64,000 nucleotides of DNA, taken from NCBI GenBank assembly GCA_948567375.1, contig OX419759.1:20800744-20864743 (forward strand), in the 5' to 3' direction. The stretch comes from Lunularia cruciata (taxonomy: Eukaryota; Streptophyta; Marchantiopsida; Lunulariales; Lunulariaceae). The translations under genes and the position numbers were made by a program. Positions 48,531 through 60,278 of the stretch are shown piece after piece; position 1 is the first letter of the stretch; the number at the start of each line of letters is the position of its first letter. A model generated the notes under the pieces. It was not told where the DNA came from, did no database searches, and was given only the letters and a program-made list of their open reading frames with translations.

Positions 48531-49036
48531 TGTCATTTTGGATCTACAGGCTAGTAACATAGTAGTTGAAATTGTATATAGTTAGATAACTATTTGAGTG
48601 CTTTGCCTATTTAAAGGAGGCATTTGTAGTGTTTTATTTTATTCAGTTCAATATTTATATTTTTGAAGTTGAGTAAAGTGAAGTGTTGTAACTTAGTGCT
48701 CATCATTTTAGCTTACTTCTGATTATCAATCCTATGTGTGTGTTTGTGAGTGTTTGGAGAAGTTCAAATTGCAAAGCAATGAGTGTTAAATGTTGGATTC
48801 TACAACTTTAATTCCATTTTGTGTGTTTGATCCTGAGTGGATAGTAATTGAGGCAATGCCTTGATGAATCTGTGAGGTATTGTATTCTGCATTCGTGAGT
48901 GCAATTTTGGCTTGATGCAAAGCAATTTTGATTGAAGAAGTTGTGCTTTTAGTTGAGGGGTGGAAAAATTCCAAGGTAAAATCATTTCATGGTGAAGTAG
49001 CTTTCTTCAAGAAGAACCAAATCATCATAATCAAGA
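48531..49036 (+). repeat. LTR3 of copy A, 3'-truncated
   Basis: Begins 'tgtcattttgg' and matches LTR3 at 56924-57678 for about 505 bp, including the TATA-like 'ctatttaaagga' (about 48610). Similarity stops where copy B begins in the opposite orientation. Confidence 0.8.
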
Positions 49037-49038
49037 TT

Positions 49039-50900
49039 CTGACAACTTGACAAATATCACTTTTGTGGTAATCAGTAAATAAAGTTTGTTCCCATAGAGA
49101 TATGAGTCAAGAATGGTCAAATACAAAGTAAACAATAAAAAATCAGTTCTTCTTGGTTGTGTCTTTAATCTCTCAAGTAGAAATCACACCCAAAAGAGAT
49201 TAACAAGCATTGGTTTGCAGTCTCATCACAAATTACGCATTCATAATCACAACTCCATCAAATCTTTCCAAACAATCTTGATGGTGATGATTTAGAGTTT
49301 TTTGAAGAAGGCTATTTCACCATAAAACGACTTTGCTTCAAAATTATGTTTTACCCCTTTATTGAAGGCACAACTTCCTTGGTCAAAATTGCTTTGCATC
49401 AACCCCATATTGCACTCACCAATGCAAAATACAACCAACACTACAATTCCTCTCAGACCTATCAAGGCATTGCTTCAATTGCTATCCACCCAAGATCAAA
49501 CACACTAGACAAAATCAAAGTTGTAGAATCCAAATCCAACAATCTCATTGACTTGCACTTCAAATTTCTCCAAACACTCACAAACACAAATACAAGATTG
49601 ATACTTAGAATTAAGTTGAAATGATGAGCACTTTGCATTACTCAACTTTGAAAATACAAATATTGAACAACACACAATACAAATGCTTCCTTTAAATAGG
49701 TAGAGCACTTTCATAGTTACTAGCAAAAATACCATTCTATAACAACTTTACCAACCTGCAAATCCAAAATGACAAACACTTCATATCTGCCTCTTCAAAT
49801 CTATTTCTAACCCAATCTGATGTCAACTTTGACTAGGTTTCCAAACCCAAGGCTACTACAATCACATCTCCATCTTTGGGTCTACTAATACTACTCCTAC
49901 ATCTTCTATTTCTACTATTTCTTCACTCTAAACTACAATTTCAAACATGTATAACCTATCTACTTCTTTATCTTCCAACACACTCTTCTCTAATATCCCA
50001 GGTAATGCACCCAAAGACACATGCACTCCTACTCCCATGACTTCAGACTTTGTATTCATCTTCATCTCACTACAGAGTCTATCTAAATCAGATCTTACAA
50101 AATCTAATCTGAGATAGACATTGTAACCTACCTCTAACAGATTCCTATCTACTCTATCTCTCAAGCGAATCAGAAGATTGTTCAATTCTACATCCTTCAC
50201 TCTCCTCTTTTGAGTTTCTTGCACAAGCAACTTCAATTCGCACAGCCTTGCCTCTTCTAACTTACACTCAGCTTCAATATTTAGCATTGCTTTCAACTCC
50301 TTCACAACTGCTCTTATTGCATCCGACTCCATACTCAAAACTACGTTCTCCTTACTTCTTTCTACTTCCAACTTGTTCCGATACATAGGCAACTCATCCT
50401 CAAATTCAGCCTTTAGTGCCTCCTTATCTTGCACATACTGGACTAATTGATCTTCAACTCCTTAGAGAAACTCTCACAATGGCTCTTCCTCCCAATTATG
50501 TTTTTTCAATTCTCGTTGCCACGCTTGGTCCTTCTTTGTTGTGCTCTTCTTCAAACTCTCTAGCTCTTGCTCCATTATTGCTGCAATCAACTTTGAGTGT
50601 ATGAATTCTACTCGTACATCAGCAAATTCATGTTTCATTTTCTTGACCAATGCCTTTTGCTCCTTCACTTCTTTGCTGCACTTCACAAAGTTCTCCTACA
50701 AGGCCTTCAAGCTTTTCCTCAAAAGAATTGCTTCAGCCTAAAGTTCTTCAGCTTCCTTCTCTCCTTGGGTTAGCTTACCCCTCACCTCCAAGGTCTTCTC
50801 ACTCCATTTCTTTACTATATCAAACTCACCCCTCACTTCTGGATGATGGCTCTTCAACTCTGCTTTCTTTTGTTGTAGAAGCACCAACAAAGGATAGACA
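49039..50900 (-). mobile_element. LTR3 element copy B (LTR plus coiled-coil remnant)
   Basis: LTR3 in minus orientation (49039-49774, ending 'aaatgaca'), inverted polypurine tract, then minus-strand coding sequence. 49928-50434 is open for 168 codons ('RNKLEVERSKENVVLSMES', 'KLLVQETQKRRVKDVELNNL') and 50474-50686 for 70 codons ('AIMEQELESLKKSTTKKDQ'). Both align with the coiled coil of copy A (47680-48170), including 'VMEQELESMR'. Long heptad-rich coiled coil; no catalytic motifs. The N-terminal part is absent: at about 50900 the strand flips into copy C. Confidence 0.75.
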
Positions 50901-50929
50901 ATTTGTGGTACCCACATTTTTTTTGAGTT

Positions 50930-51627
50930 GTAAGGAAGAAGTGCATTGGTAACGCCAAAGAAGGGCTAAACGAGGAAGAAACACAAAGAATTGTGTGTTT
51001 TGGTGTAGACCCAAAGTTGATATCAGGTCAAAGTTAGAAGGACTCAGGTCTGATAGACAGAAGTATGAAATCAAAGATAGAGGAATTTACATTGGGATGC
51101 ACAACCTGATCTGAAGAGCTATAACAACTTTTCCTTGGGTTTTGCCAATCAAGAAAGTATGTGGGAAGGAAGTGACTACCTCGGGACGAAGATGACCTTG
51201 AAAGTGATAGGAAACCAACCCATAAAATTGGTGGGTAAATAAAGAAATGGTGAAGAATGACCAATCAGCAAAGGACTATAAAATTGAGATTAGGTTGAGG
51301 AAGTGCTGCAATGTCTAGATGGTATCTTGTACCTATTCAAAGTCAACCCAAAGGAATGCAAACTGCAAATATGCAAGAAGAGTGGGTTAGAGTCTCGGGT
51401 TTGATCTTCCATAAGCAGAGAGTGAGGAAGCCCATGATGGCCCTAAAGGGAAAGAAGTAGAGTGCGGTGAGGGTTATTGGAATTTTCTGATTAGATGTAG
51501 TAGCAAGGATTGAAGTCTTGTCTAGACTTGCATTTTACTTTGTAATTGACCATTTTTATCTTGTATCTTTGTGGGAACAAACTTTACATATTGATTACCG
51601 CAAAATGATACTTGCCGGGTTGTCACA
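50930..51627 (+). mobile_element. LTR3 element copy C (N-terminal remnant fused to LTR3 end)
   Basis: Plus strand. Contains 'CRPKVDIRSKLEGL' and 'SDRQKYEIKDRGIYIGM' (51005-51100), matching the minus-strand copy E ('HKPKVDLGSKLEGLGSDRQ'). At about 51530 the coding remnant joins directly to the last 95 bp of LTR3, ending 'gccgggttgtcaca' at 51627. The direct join means the rest of the element was deleted. Confidence 0.7.
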
Positions 51628-51639
51628 CAATCTTTGATA

Positions 51640-52260
51640 GATAATTGACTCCGCCATATCTTCCTTCATCATCTTTGACATCTTTGTCTTTGGTAGGCAT
51701 TTCTTTGGCTGGTGCCTTACCTCAAAGACGTGATCTTTGTATCTTCAATGTCTTGCCCTCCGAGCTCTCTTCTTCATCTTTAGCTTTGCTTGGTTTGGCA
51801 ATGACCACTTGAGTGCTTCTCTTCAATCTTGCTGCCCTTGGAAATACCAAGGCACTCAAACAAGCTAGAAGATGAGTAGGAGACTTCTCCTACTCATTCA
51901 TCTTCTAGCTTGTCTGCTGGCAACTCTAGACGTGGCTTGTCTCCTCCTTCCATGTGGTCAATTGCCTCATGGAACTCACGCTCTTCTTCTCCAACAATCC
52001 CTTTTTTTGATTGCTAAACTTTGGCCTCTCCTTCACTATCACTACTTGACTCTTCAATCCGCAGTGTAATTCCTCTTTTGCTCCTGAGGCTTTTGCCTTT
52101 GACTCTATTTCTCCTTTTGATTCTTCTTCCAAAGTTGATTCCTTCACTTCTAATGGTGCAGGCTTTGGATCTAGTCTTTGTATCTTTTGGTGTCGTTGGG
52201 AAAATAGCCCACGCGTACCATTGATGCCATTTGGTGTGAGAGTTTTGATTTCTTGCATTA
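51640..52260 (-). pseudogene. LTR3-family copy D: central/linker coding remnant
   Basis: Minus strand; 51926-52258 is open for 110 codons, rich in Lys, Glu and Ser ('KESTLEEESKGEIESKAKAS'). Downstream it has an 'E-HEAIDHMEGGDKPRLELP'-like stretch that parallels 'HMTIEHMERGDVPCLELP' of copy A (47097-47150). No domain assignment. Confidence 0.6.
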
Positions 52261-52539
52261 CAATGACTTTGGGTTTTTTTTAGTTATTGTGTCTCTGGAA
52301 TAACTTTCATGCCATTGTGAAGTGAGAAGTTCTTTTATATTTCATAAGCTTGAAGGTTTGGAAATGATGCATAAACTTAGAAGTATCTATTAGTTGCATG
52401 AAAACAGGAGTTCTTTTGAGTTACACAGACCCGAGGCTTAAATTTATGTTACACAAGCTCAAGACTTTGTTTTATGTTATTGGAGTCTTAGGAGAATTTT
52501 CCATTTTTTAGTGGCAGAGCAAAAAACAAAAAATAAAAA
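52261..52539. other. Unassigned stretch
   Basis: Between copy D and the satellite. It has a short repeated phrase around 'acacaagc-c-aggctt' at 52420-52470 and no coding signal. Confidence 0.4.
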
Positions 52540-53815
52540 AATGGAGAAGGCTTCGAGTGACCAAGAGTGTGGAGAGAAAGCTTTGAAGGAGTCTTTGGCT
52601 AATGACAAGACAATGAAGGGTTTGGAGAAAACTTCAAGTGGTCAGGAGGGTTTCAGGAATGTTTTGGGAGATCTTTGGCTGATGACAGGATAGTGAAGGG
52701 TTTGGAGAATGCTTAGAGTGACCAGGAGTGTGGAGAGAAAGCTTTGAAGGAGTATTTTGTTGATGACAGGATAGTGAAGGGTTTGGAGAAAGCTTTGAGT
52801 GATCAGGAGGGTTTCAAGAATGTTCCAGGAGGTCTTTGGCAATTGACATGCCATAAGGGTCTAGTGAGAATGCTTCAAGTGGATAGAGGAGATCTTTGGC
52901 TGATGATAGGACAGTGAAGGGTTTGGAGAAAGCTTCAAGTGATTAGGAGGGTTTAAGGAATGTTTTGGGAGGTCTTTGGCAATTGACATGTCATAAGGGT
53001 TTAGTGAGAATGCTTTGAGTGGATAGAGGAGATCTTTGGCTGATGATAAGACAATGAAGGGTTTGGAGAAAGCTTTGAGTGATCAGGAGGGTTTAAAGAA
53101 TGTTTTGTGAAGCCTTTGTTAATGACAAGCCAGTAAGGGTTTGAGAGAAGGCTTTGAAGGAGTCTTTGGCTGATGACAAGACAATGAAGGGTTCGGAGAA
53201 AGCTTTGAGTGATCAGGAGGTTTAAGGAATGTTTTGTGAAGCCTTTGTTAATGACAGGCCAATAAGGGTGAGAGAATTCTTTGAAGGAGTCTTTGGCTGA
53301 TGATAGGACAGTGAAGGGTTTGGAGAAAGCTTCAAGTGACCAGAAGGGTTTTAGGAATGTTTCGGGAGGTCTTTGGCAGTTGACAGGCCATAAGGGTTTA
53401 GTGAGAATGCTTTGAGTGGACAGATGAGATCTTTGGCTGATGGTAGAATAGTAAAGGGTTTGGAGAAAGCTTTGAGTGATCAGGAGGGTTTAAGGAATGT
53501 TTTGGGAGGTCTTTGGCAATTGACAAGCCATTAGGGTTTGAGAGAATGCTTCAAAGGAGCCTTTGGCTAATAATAGGCCAGTAAGGGTTTGGAGAATGCT
53601 TTGAGTGACCAAGAGTGTGGAGAGAAAGCTTTGAAGGAGTCTTTGGCTGATGATAGGACAGTGAAGGGTTTGAAGAAAACTTTGAGTTGGTCAGGAGGGT
53701 TTCAGGAATGTTTTGGGAGGTCTTTGGTAATTGATAAGCCATAAGGGTTTAGTGAGAATGCTTTGAGTAGATATAGGAGATCTCTGGCTGATGATAGATA
53801 GCAAAGGGTGGCGGT
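52540..53815 (+). repeat. Satellite-like tandem array, ~70-bp units in alternating types
   Basis: About 1.27 kb of imperfect tandem units. One type contains 'gagtgatcaggagggttt' and 'ggtctttggcaattgaca'; the other 'gatctttggctgatgata' and 'gtgaagggtttggagaaag'. They often alternate, giving a period of roughly 130-145 bp, with some short or missing units. Units differ by several per cent. ORFs inside are fragments of the repeat. Confidence 0.85.
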
Positions 53816-54839
53816 GGCTGCAAAGGAGAGAAATATCAGAGGGAAGACAAGTAAAATTGCATAAGCAAAGGGAGAGAAGAATTTTTGTGTGCTTTTTAGA
53901 TAGGAGGAAGAGGTATCAAAGGCTGAAGAAATATGAGCATAGAACTTCAAAGGTGAGAGATATTGCTTGCATGAACAGAGAGGAGGGACGGAGATGATGC
54001 ATCAAATGAGAAAGTGAGGTCCAGGTAAGGGAACCCTCAAGGGGAAAGTTTGGACTGAATGAAGAGAGAACTGCTTGGCTGTGCCAGGATAGAGAAGAAC
54101 AGAAATTTTTTGAGAATGAATTTTGAATTGACTCTAACAAGGCATAGAAGAGAAGAGGTTGAGAGATTTGGTTGTTTGTGATATGACAAGGAAGAGAAGA
54201 TTGGCTGGAATGAATTGCTTGGACAGTCGAGGAGTTTAGGTGTGGTCATTGCATAGAATAGAGCTGTTTGGCTTTGTCCAACTTATATCTGCATGGCTGG
54301 TAAATATGATGATTTGTGAGCAAATACATGTACTTTGAACTGTGGATATTGATGAGGGAAGGACTCTGTTTAAGGAGCTCTTGATCCAGTTTATGTGAAT
54401 GACATAGTTCAGTGATCTGGATGCTCGGGTATGAGTCCGGTTAGATTGCTTGTGGCTATTCTACAAACCTCACCAGATCCAATCCTATGAACCCGTCTGG
54501 TCTAGAACCACAAACCCAAACTTCAAAGGTGAACTAGAAACAAGACTATACAAGAGTAAAGAGCCATGAACCCAAACTTGACAAAACACAAACAGTTCTG
54601 TGAACATCAATGTTAACGTGCAAGATCAAACACACAAACCCTAAGAGGAGCCTACCATTGGGAGCGATTGGAAACAACCTGCTCCAACAAGGGCAAGATT
54701 GCCAACCATACAAGAGTAAGAGAAAGAGTGTCGGACTACAAGAATCCCTTGAGTCTTTGACAACAAGAGCAATCTAAGCACAAGCAGCCAGGTGCCTGGC
54801 GCACTCTTGAGACTAGACAAACCCCGTGACATTGGTGCA
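53816..54839. other. Unassigned, probably old retroelement DNA
   Basis: No recognised domains. Purine-rich on the plus strand at 53810-54200. ORFs of 60-82 codons overlap on both strands without similarity. Confidence 0.4.
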
Positions 54840-56100
54840 CTGGGTAATTTTTCCTTTAGGTCTACTTCTCTTTCTTGGCATGGGGATATCTACTACCACT
54901 ATCTTCTCCTCTCAACTCTTCAGGTATAATCACTACCTTTACAAACCCGCTTGATGTAATATCATCCATCCTCATTTGCTTCTTTTCATAAATTGGGTGA
55001 AAATGGGATATCATTTATCCTATCTCCTCTGAGTTTTGTGGGTTTAGCCCAAAGTAGAAGTGGGCTATGAAGGGTATGAAGTAGTGAGATGGCATATCTA
55101 TTCTCTAACTAATGATCATCTGCCCAACCCGTTGGTGCAAACACCTTGCTTAATCCACCGCCTTTCCTACAAACATTTAGTGGAAGAAGACTACTTGTTG
55201 CATCATTACATAGGTGGTTTGCTCTGGCTTGAACATAGCAATCATTGTGCTCACAATCCCTCTTCATACTAGATCCTTGTAGTTATTTACCTTGTACCCA
55301 TTCTTGGTGAAAGAATTCCTCACCTCGGTAGTTTCTTCCAAAGCATCACATTTCCGATAGAAGTGATACCTCCTATACCTCTTGCTTCTCTTCCCAAGAC
55401 TAATCCCCAATCTGACTCAGTCCATTGAGCTGGATTTCCTCTCTTCCCTTCATGCTTGGGCTCGTCCTTGCAATTGCTAGTAGTGATTTTTGCCATGAAC
55501 CTTGGAAAGCTCAAATTCTAGTTCCAAGCCAGAAATGTGATGCAAAGTTTAGACAAGACTTTGATCCTTTCCACTACATCTAATCAATAAATTGAAAGAC
55601 CCTTCACCACACTCTACTTATTCCCTTAAGGGCCATTGTGTGCTTCTTCACTCTCTACTTATGAAAGATCAAACCTAAGACTCTAATCCACTCCTCTTGC
55701 ATACTCACAGTTTGCATTCCTTTAGGTTGACTTTGAATAAGAACAGGATATTGTCTAGACATTGTAGTGCTTCCTCGTCAAAATCTTAATTTTATGGTCC
55801 TTTGCTGATTGGTCATTCTTCAATCATTTCTCTATTTACCCACCAATTTTGTAGGTCGGTTTCTTGTCACTTTCAAGATCATCTTGGTCCCAAGGTAGTC
55901 ACTTTCTTCCAATGTACTTTCTTGATTGGCTGAACCTGAGGAAAAATTGTCATAGGTTCTTTGGATTGGGTAGCACATCCTAATGCAAAGTCCTTTATCT
56001 TTGACTTCATGCTTTTGTCTATCTGACCCAAGTCCTTCTAACTTTGACCCAAGGTCGACTTTAGGTTTATGCCAAACATACATTTCTTTGTGTTTCTTCC
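54840..56100 (-). pseudogene. LTR3-family copy E: N-terminal and central domains
   Basis: Minus strand. From the right: 'HKPKVDLGSKLEGLGSDRQ' and 'YLGTKMILKVTRNRPTKLVG' (55832-56083); a broken region; 'SFPRFMAKITTSNCKDEPK' and 'GNPAQWTESDWGLVL' (55320-55514); then a central domain around 'VFFH-MFVGKAVD' (about 55190) and 'HFYFGLNPQNSEE' (about 55030-55070); then an acidic end near 54850. This is the best copy of the N-terminal domain and shows TGG codons where copy A has stops. The family is unknown to me. Confidence 0.65.
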
Positions 56101-56109
56101 CAGTTTAGC

Positions 56110-57678
56110 CCTCCTTCAGCTTTACCAAAGCACTTTGTGTCAGAGGAAGAAGGACTCAGATTGGACTGAAGGAGGGTAGACCCAAAGGAGGAATGGAAAT
56201 TGTAGGTTAGGATTATTGCAAGGGCTATATCTCATTGACAACATGTCCAAATCGTGTGTACTATATCTCGTTGGAAGCATCTCATTCAGGGCTTTCTATT
56301 GCCACCCCAATTGTTGAGTTTGGAGGTATGTAACAGAAGTTACAAGCATTTGAAGTTTCTATAGTAGATGTACATAGTAATTGAAGGACTTCGGGTTGGT
56401 GTCTTAGGGTCTATGTTCTTCGGGTGTAGAGACTTTGGGTTAAAAACTTCTTTGACTCAAGACGAAGGTGACCAGATCTGAGGTAGTCGGACCTTGAAGT
56501 GCAATGAAAGTGACTTTTAGGGCCTTGCTAGGGACATCAGAGGAAGTTAGAGTAGTGAAAGAAGATATTTAGGACACCCATAACTTCAATTTCAGTTCAA
56601 ATTGAAGACAATATAGAATTAGAAGAGAAAATAATTGTAGTGAAAGTGCAAGATCAGAATGTGAGTGTCTTCAGGTCAGTTATTTGAGACTTTAGAGAAG
56701 AGTGAGTTGCAAGTTAAGGAAGTAGATAGATTACCTATGAGTTTAATTGCAGATCAGAGTGAAGAAGTGGTAGAAATAGAGAAGGATTTAGTGGTATTCG
56801 ATAGACCCAGAGAAGGAGAAGAGATAGGAGGATCTTTAGGTTTGGAAGCCAAAGTCAAGGTAGACATTGGATTGGATTAGGACTAGTTTTGAGATATGAA
56901 GAGGCAGATATGAAGAGGTGCATTGTAAATTCGGATCTGCAGATTGGTTAGGTTGGTAGGAAGCAGTTTAGGAAGTTAGTTAACTATTAAGTGCTCAACT
57001 TATTTAAAGGAGGCATTCATAGTGTTTTTTGTTCAGTATTCACTTTCTTGAGAATAGATAAAGCAAATTTATGTGAAGCAATGCTCGTCGCTTGAGCTTA
57101 ATTCCGAGTATCAACTCTGTGTTCCTACAATTGTGAGTGTTTGGAGAATTTTGAAGTGCAAGTCAGTGAGTTTGTTGGATGTTGGATTCCACAAGCATGG
57201 TCTTCATTCTATGTGTTTGATCTGAGTGAAGTGTAGTCAGAGCAATGCCTTGATAGATCTGAAAGGAATTGTAGTGTTGGTAGTATTTTGCATTTGTGAG
57301 TGCATCGTTGAGTTGATGTGAAGCCATTTGGATCAAGGAAGTTGTGCTTTCAGTGGAGGGTGGAACACAATTCTGAGGCAAAATTGTCTTACAACAAAGT
57401 AGCCATTTTGGGATGGACTGAATCATCACAATAACATTTTTTTTGGACAAAATTGAATGAGTTGTGATTAAGGAGTGTTAATTTGTGATGAGACTATGAG
57501 TAATGCTTGTTACTCTCTTCTGGGTGTAGTTTCTACCTGAGAGACTAAAGATGTAATCAAGAAAAACTACATTGTGATTGTTTTGACTTTGTATTTGGAT
57601 ATTTCTAACTCGTATCTTTGCGGGAACAAACTTTACTTACGGGATTACAACAAAAGTGATATTTGCCAAGTTGTCACA
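56110..57678 (+). mobile_element. LTR3 element copy F (3' part with complete LTR)
   Basis: Plus strand. Decayed leader-like and coding sequence (56110-56660), then an open acidic tail at 56665-56880 ('FETLEKSELQVKEVDRLPM'), a polypurine tract, then LTR3 at 56924-57678 ('tgtaaattcgg' to 'gttgtcaca', 755 bp; TATA-like 'cttatttaaagga' at about 57000). The tail aligns with 61111-61296 of copy G ('FETLEKSESRDKELERVPM'). Confidence 0.8.
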
Positions 57679-60278
57679 ACAAGGGATAAATTGCCATTTT
57701 ACCATGGTTTACACTTCACAATAGAATGGTGTTGCTAAGCGGCTCAACCAAACATTATTGGAACATGTGCAAAGTATGTTGAGAAAATTGAAGTTGCCAC
57801 ATGAGTTTTGGGTAGGAGCTATCAACATGGCAACGTATGTGGTAAATATTTCTCCATTTAGTGCAATCAACTTCAAGATGCCATATAAGTTGAGGCATAA
57901 GCAACCAAGTGATTATGGTAGAAGGAAGATATTTGATTGTGATGCATATTCACTCACACCTAAGGAGAATTGGTCTATCAATACCACTTTCTTGGCTATG
58001 AAAGTAGAGCAAAGGCTTATAGACTATGAGATCCAATAGCATGTAAGGTTGTTATCAATAAGGATGTATCCTTTAATAAATCTAGATCATTTAAGGAGGG
58101 AAAGAATGCTCAAGCTCCCTACATTGACAAAGGTAGTCTCCCACCCTGGATCTAGTTGAGGGGGAGATTTATCACTTAAATGATGAGGAGGAAAGAGGTA
58201 TTCCTATAGCAGAGTAAGTTCTTGAGGAGCAAGAAAAAGTGAAGCAAGTAGTTGCTTGTGAGCAATAAGATGTGCTAAGTCAGCCTCACAATGGACCTAC
58301 ACATAGAGATCAAGCAGAGAGTTCATCAAGGAAGTCATCAGGGTGTGCTAGTCAAGCTCCAAAAAGATATGGTACGTGGACTGATTCAACTAAGTTGTTG
58401 GATGATGACTTGACTTCAAGGGATGATGCTCATGCTTTGGTCTTGGAAGAAGATGAACCCTTGTCCTACAAGGAAGCATGTTATTTAAGTGAGAAGGATG
58501 AGTGGTTTGGTTCTATGGAGAGGGAGATGCAATCCTTGAGAGATAACAAGACTTGGGAACTAGTTAGGTTACCTAACTAGTAACAAGGATCTAAGATCTA
58601 TAAGGCTAGGTTGGTAGCCAAGGGGTTCACTTAAGAGAAGGGGATGGACTACAATGAGGTCTTTTCTCCTATTGCAAAGTATTCCACAATACGTCTATTG
58701 TGTATGCTTGTTGCATTATTTGGTCTTACCTTTGATCAAATAGATGTTGTCATGGCATCTCTCTATGGCACCTTGGATGAGAGGATCTTCATAAGAAAAA
58801 CCCATGTGGCTTTTGAAGAAAGGCCAAGAGGACAAGGTATGCATATTGTTGAAGTCCTTGTATGGATTGAAGCAAACACCTCACCAATGGAACAAGAGGT
58901 TTGATGAGTTTATCTAGACTCAAGGTTTCATAGGATTTTGTTTGATCCTTGTGTGTACATAAAACCAATGAGTAATAAGACCTTTGGTTTTATTATTCTT
59001 GTGCTCTATGTGGATGATATGTTGATAGCCGCCAAGGATAGATCTGAGGTGAACAAGCTCAAGGCACTCTTGAGTTTGGAGTTCAAGGATGAAGGATCTA
59101 GGGTTGACCACAATGATATTAGGCATAGAGGTCAAGAGGAACTTGGGCATTAGTAAGTTGTGGTGGACACTATGAGCTGGCCTGCCTCTCACTCAGGATG
59201 AACCTCTGATGGCTATTATGGCAACGCACCATGAACTAAGAAAGCAAAGACCCCAACTCCATCATACTCCTCCAAGGCTACCACTCCAAGACTCAAGACA
59301 TTGCTCACTAGAGAACTCAATGAGAGAGAGATAATTGCAAATGAAAGGATGATGAGTACTTCCTCACCCCTTGTTTATATACTTGTGAAATAGTTACGCA
59401 CTAAAGTTACTATTTACCATAATAACTCAAGTTACTAGGTTAAAGGTCAAGTAAAATCAAAAGTATAAAGGAATATCCATCCACATGGGTATATTCCACT
59501 AAGCATGTGATCTTATCTTGACCCAACCACTAAGTCAAGGATTCCTTCACATGGGCTATCCTTGGACTATAGAAGAATCCAACAAAAAGGCTTTGCGGGC
59601 CCAAGAGTTCTCAACTCTTTCCTCAAAGCCAAACATCTATGAATAATACCAAGTCAATACACTAGAATCCAAAATAGTGGTGCTCATCTTTTCCATTTCT
59701 TCTAAAGTAAGGTCTCCATTATCTTAGCTATGACTAACTTTAGCTAATTATGACTAATGTAGAACCATCCTTTATCTTTATATAAATAATATATCTCAAG
59801 TATTTGTAATACCAAGTTAAATATCACAATACCACACACATGCACAAATGGGTGTTATAACACAAGGTAAGTATGCTAGGAAGGTACTTGCTTGGTTCAA
59901 CATGGAGAGATGTAAACCAATAAGTACTCCTCTAGCTCCTCATTTCAAGCTTTCAGCGATATGTTGTCATGTAGATGCTATGTAGAAGGGTTTGATGGCT
60001 ACATTCCTTATGAGAAGGCTATTGGGAGTCTCATGTACTTGATGACTTACACTAGACGTGATCTTGCCCTAGCAATGGATAAGGTGAGAAAGTATATGTT
60101 AAATCCAGGAAGGACAAATTGAGAAGCAATTAAGTGGATTCTCAAGTATTTGAGAGGGTACACTAGACTATGAGCTCTTATTTGACAAAAGATCAATGCT
60201 GCATAACTAGATGGCTATGTAGATGTTGACAATAGACTATGGACAAGATCTAGACAAGCATAGGTAAACAATGATGTT
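57679..60278 (+). mobile_element. Ty1/copia fragment (integrase-RT-RNase H), broken
   Basis: Plus strand, cut at both ends by LTR3 copies. Integrase end: 'NGVAKRLNQTLLEHVQSMLRK' (split over a stop, 57730-57790) and 'LPHEFWVGAINMATYVVN' (57800-57850). RT: 'KDEWFGSMEREMQSLRDNKTW' region (58490-58555), 'DYNEVFSPIAKYSTIRLLCM' (58647-58706), 'QIDVVMASLYGTLDERIFI' (58737-58794) and the catalytic 'FIILVLYVDDMLIA' (58988-59030). The YVDD box is typical of copia. RNase H resumes at 59865 ('YARKVLAWFNMERCKPISTP'). It is interrupted by a solo LTR2 and has frameshifts. Domain order IN-RT-RH confirms Ty1/copia. Confidence 0.9.
59171..59859 (-). mobile_element. Solo LTR2 (minus) in copia, TSD acac
   Basis: 689 bp from 'tatgagctgg' (mutated tgtgagccgg) to 'gggtgttata'. 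4-bp duplications 'acac' lie at 59167-59170 and 59860-59863. Removing it restores the copia frame near the RT/RNase H junction. Confidence 0.9.
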
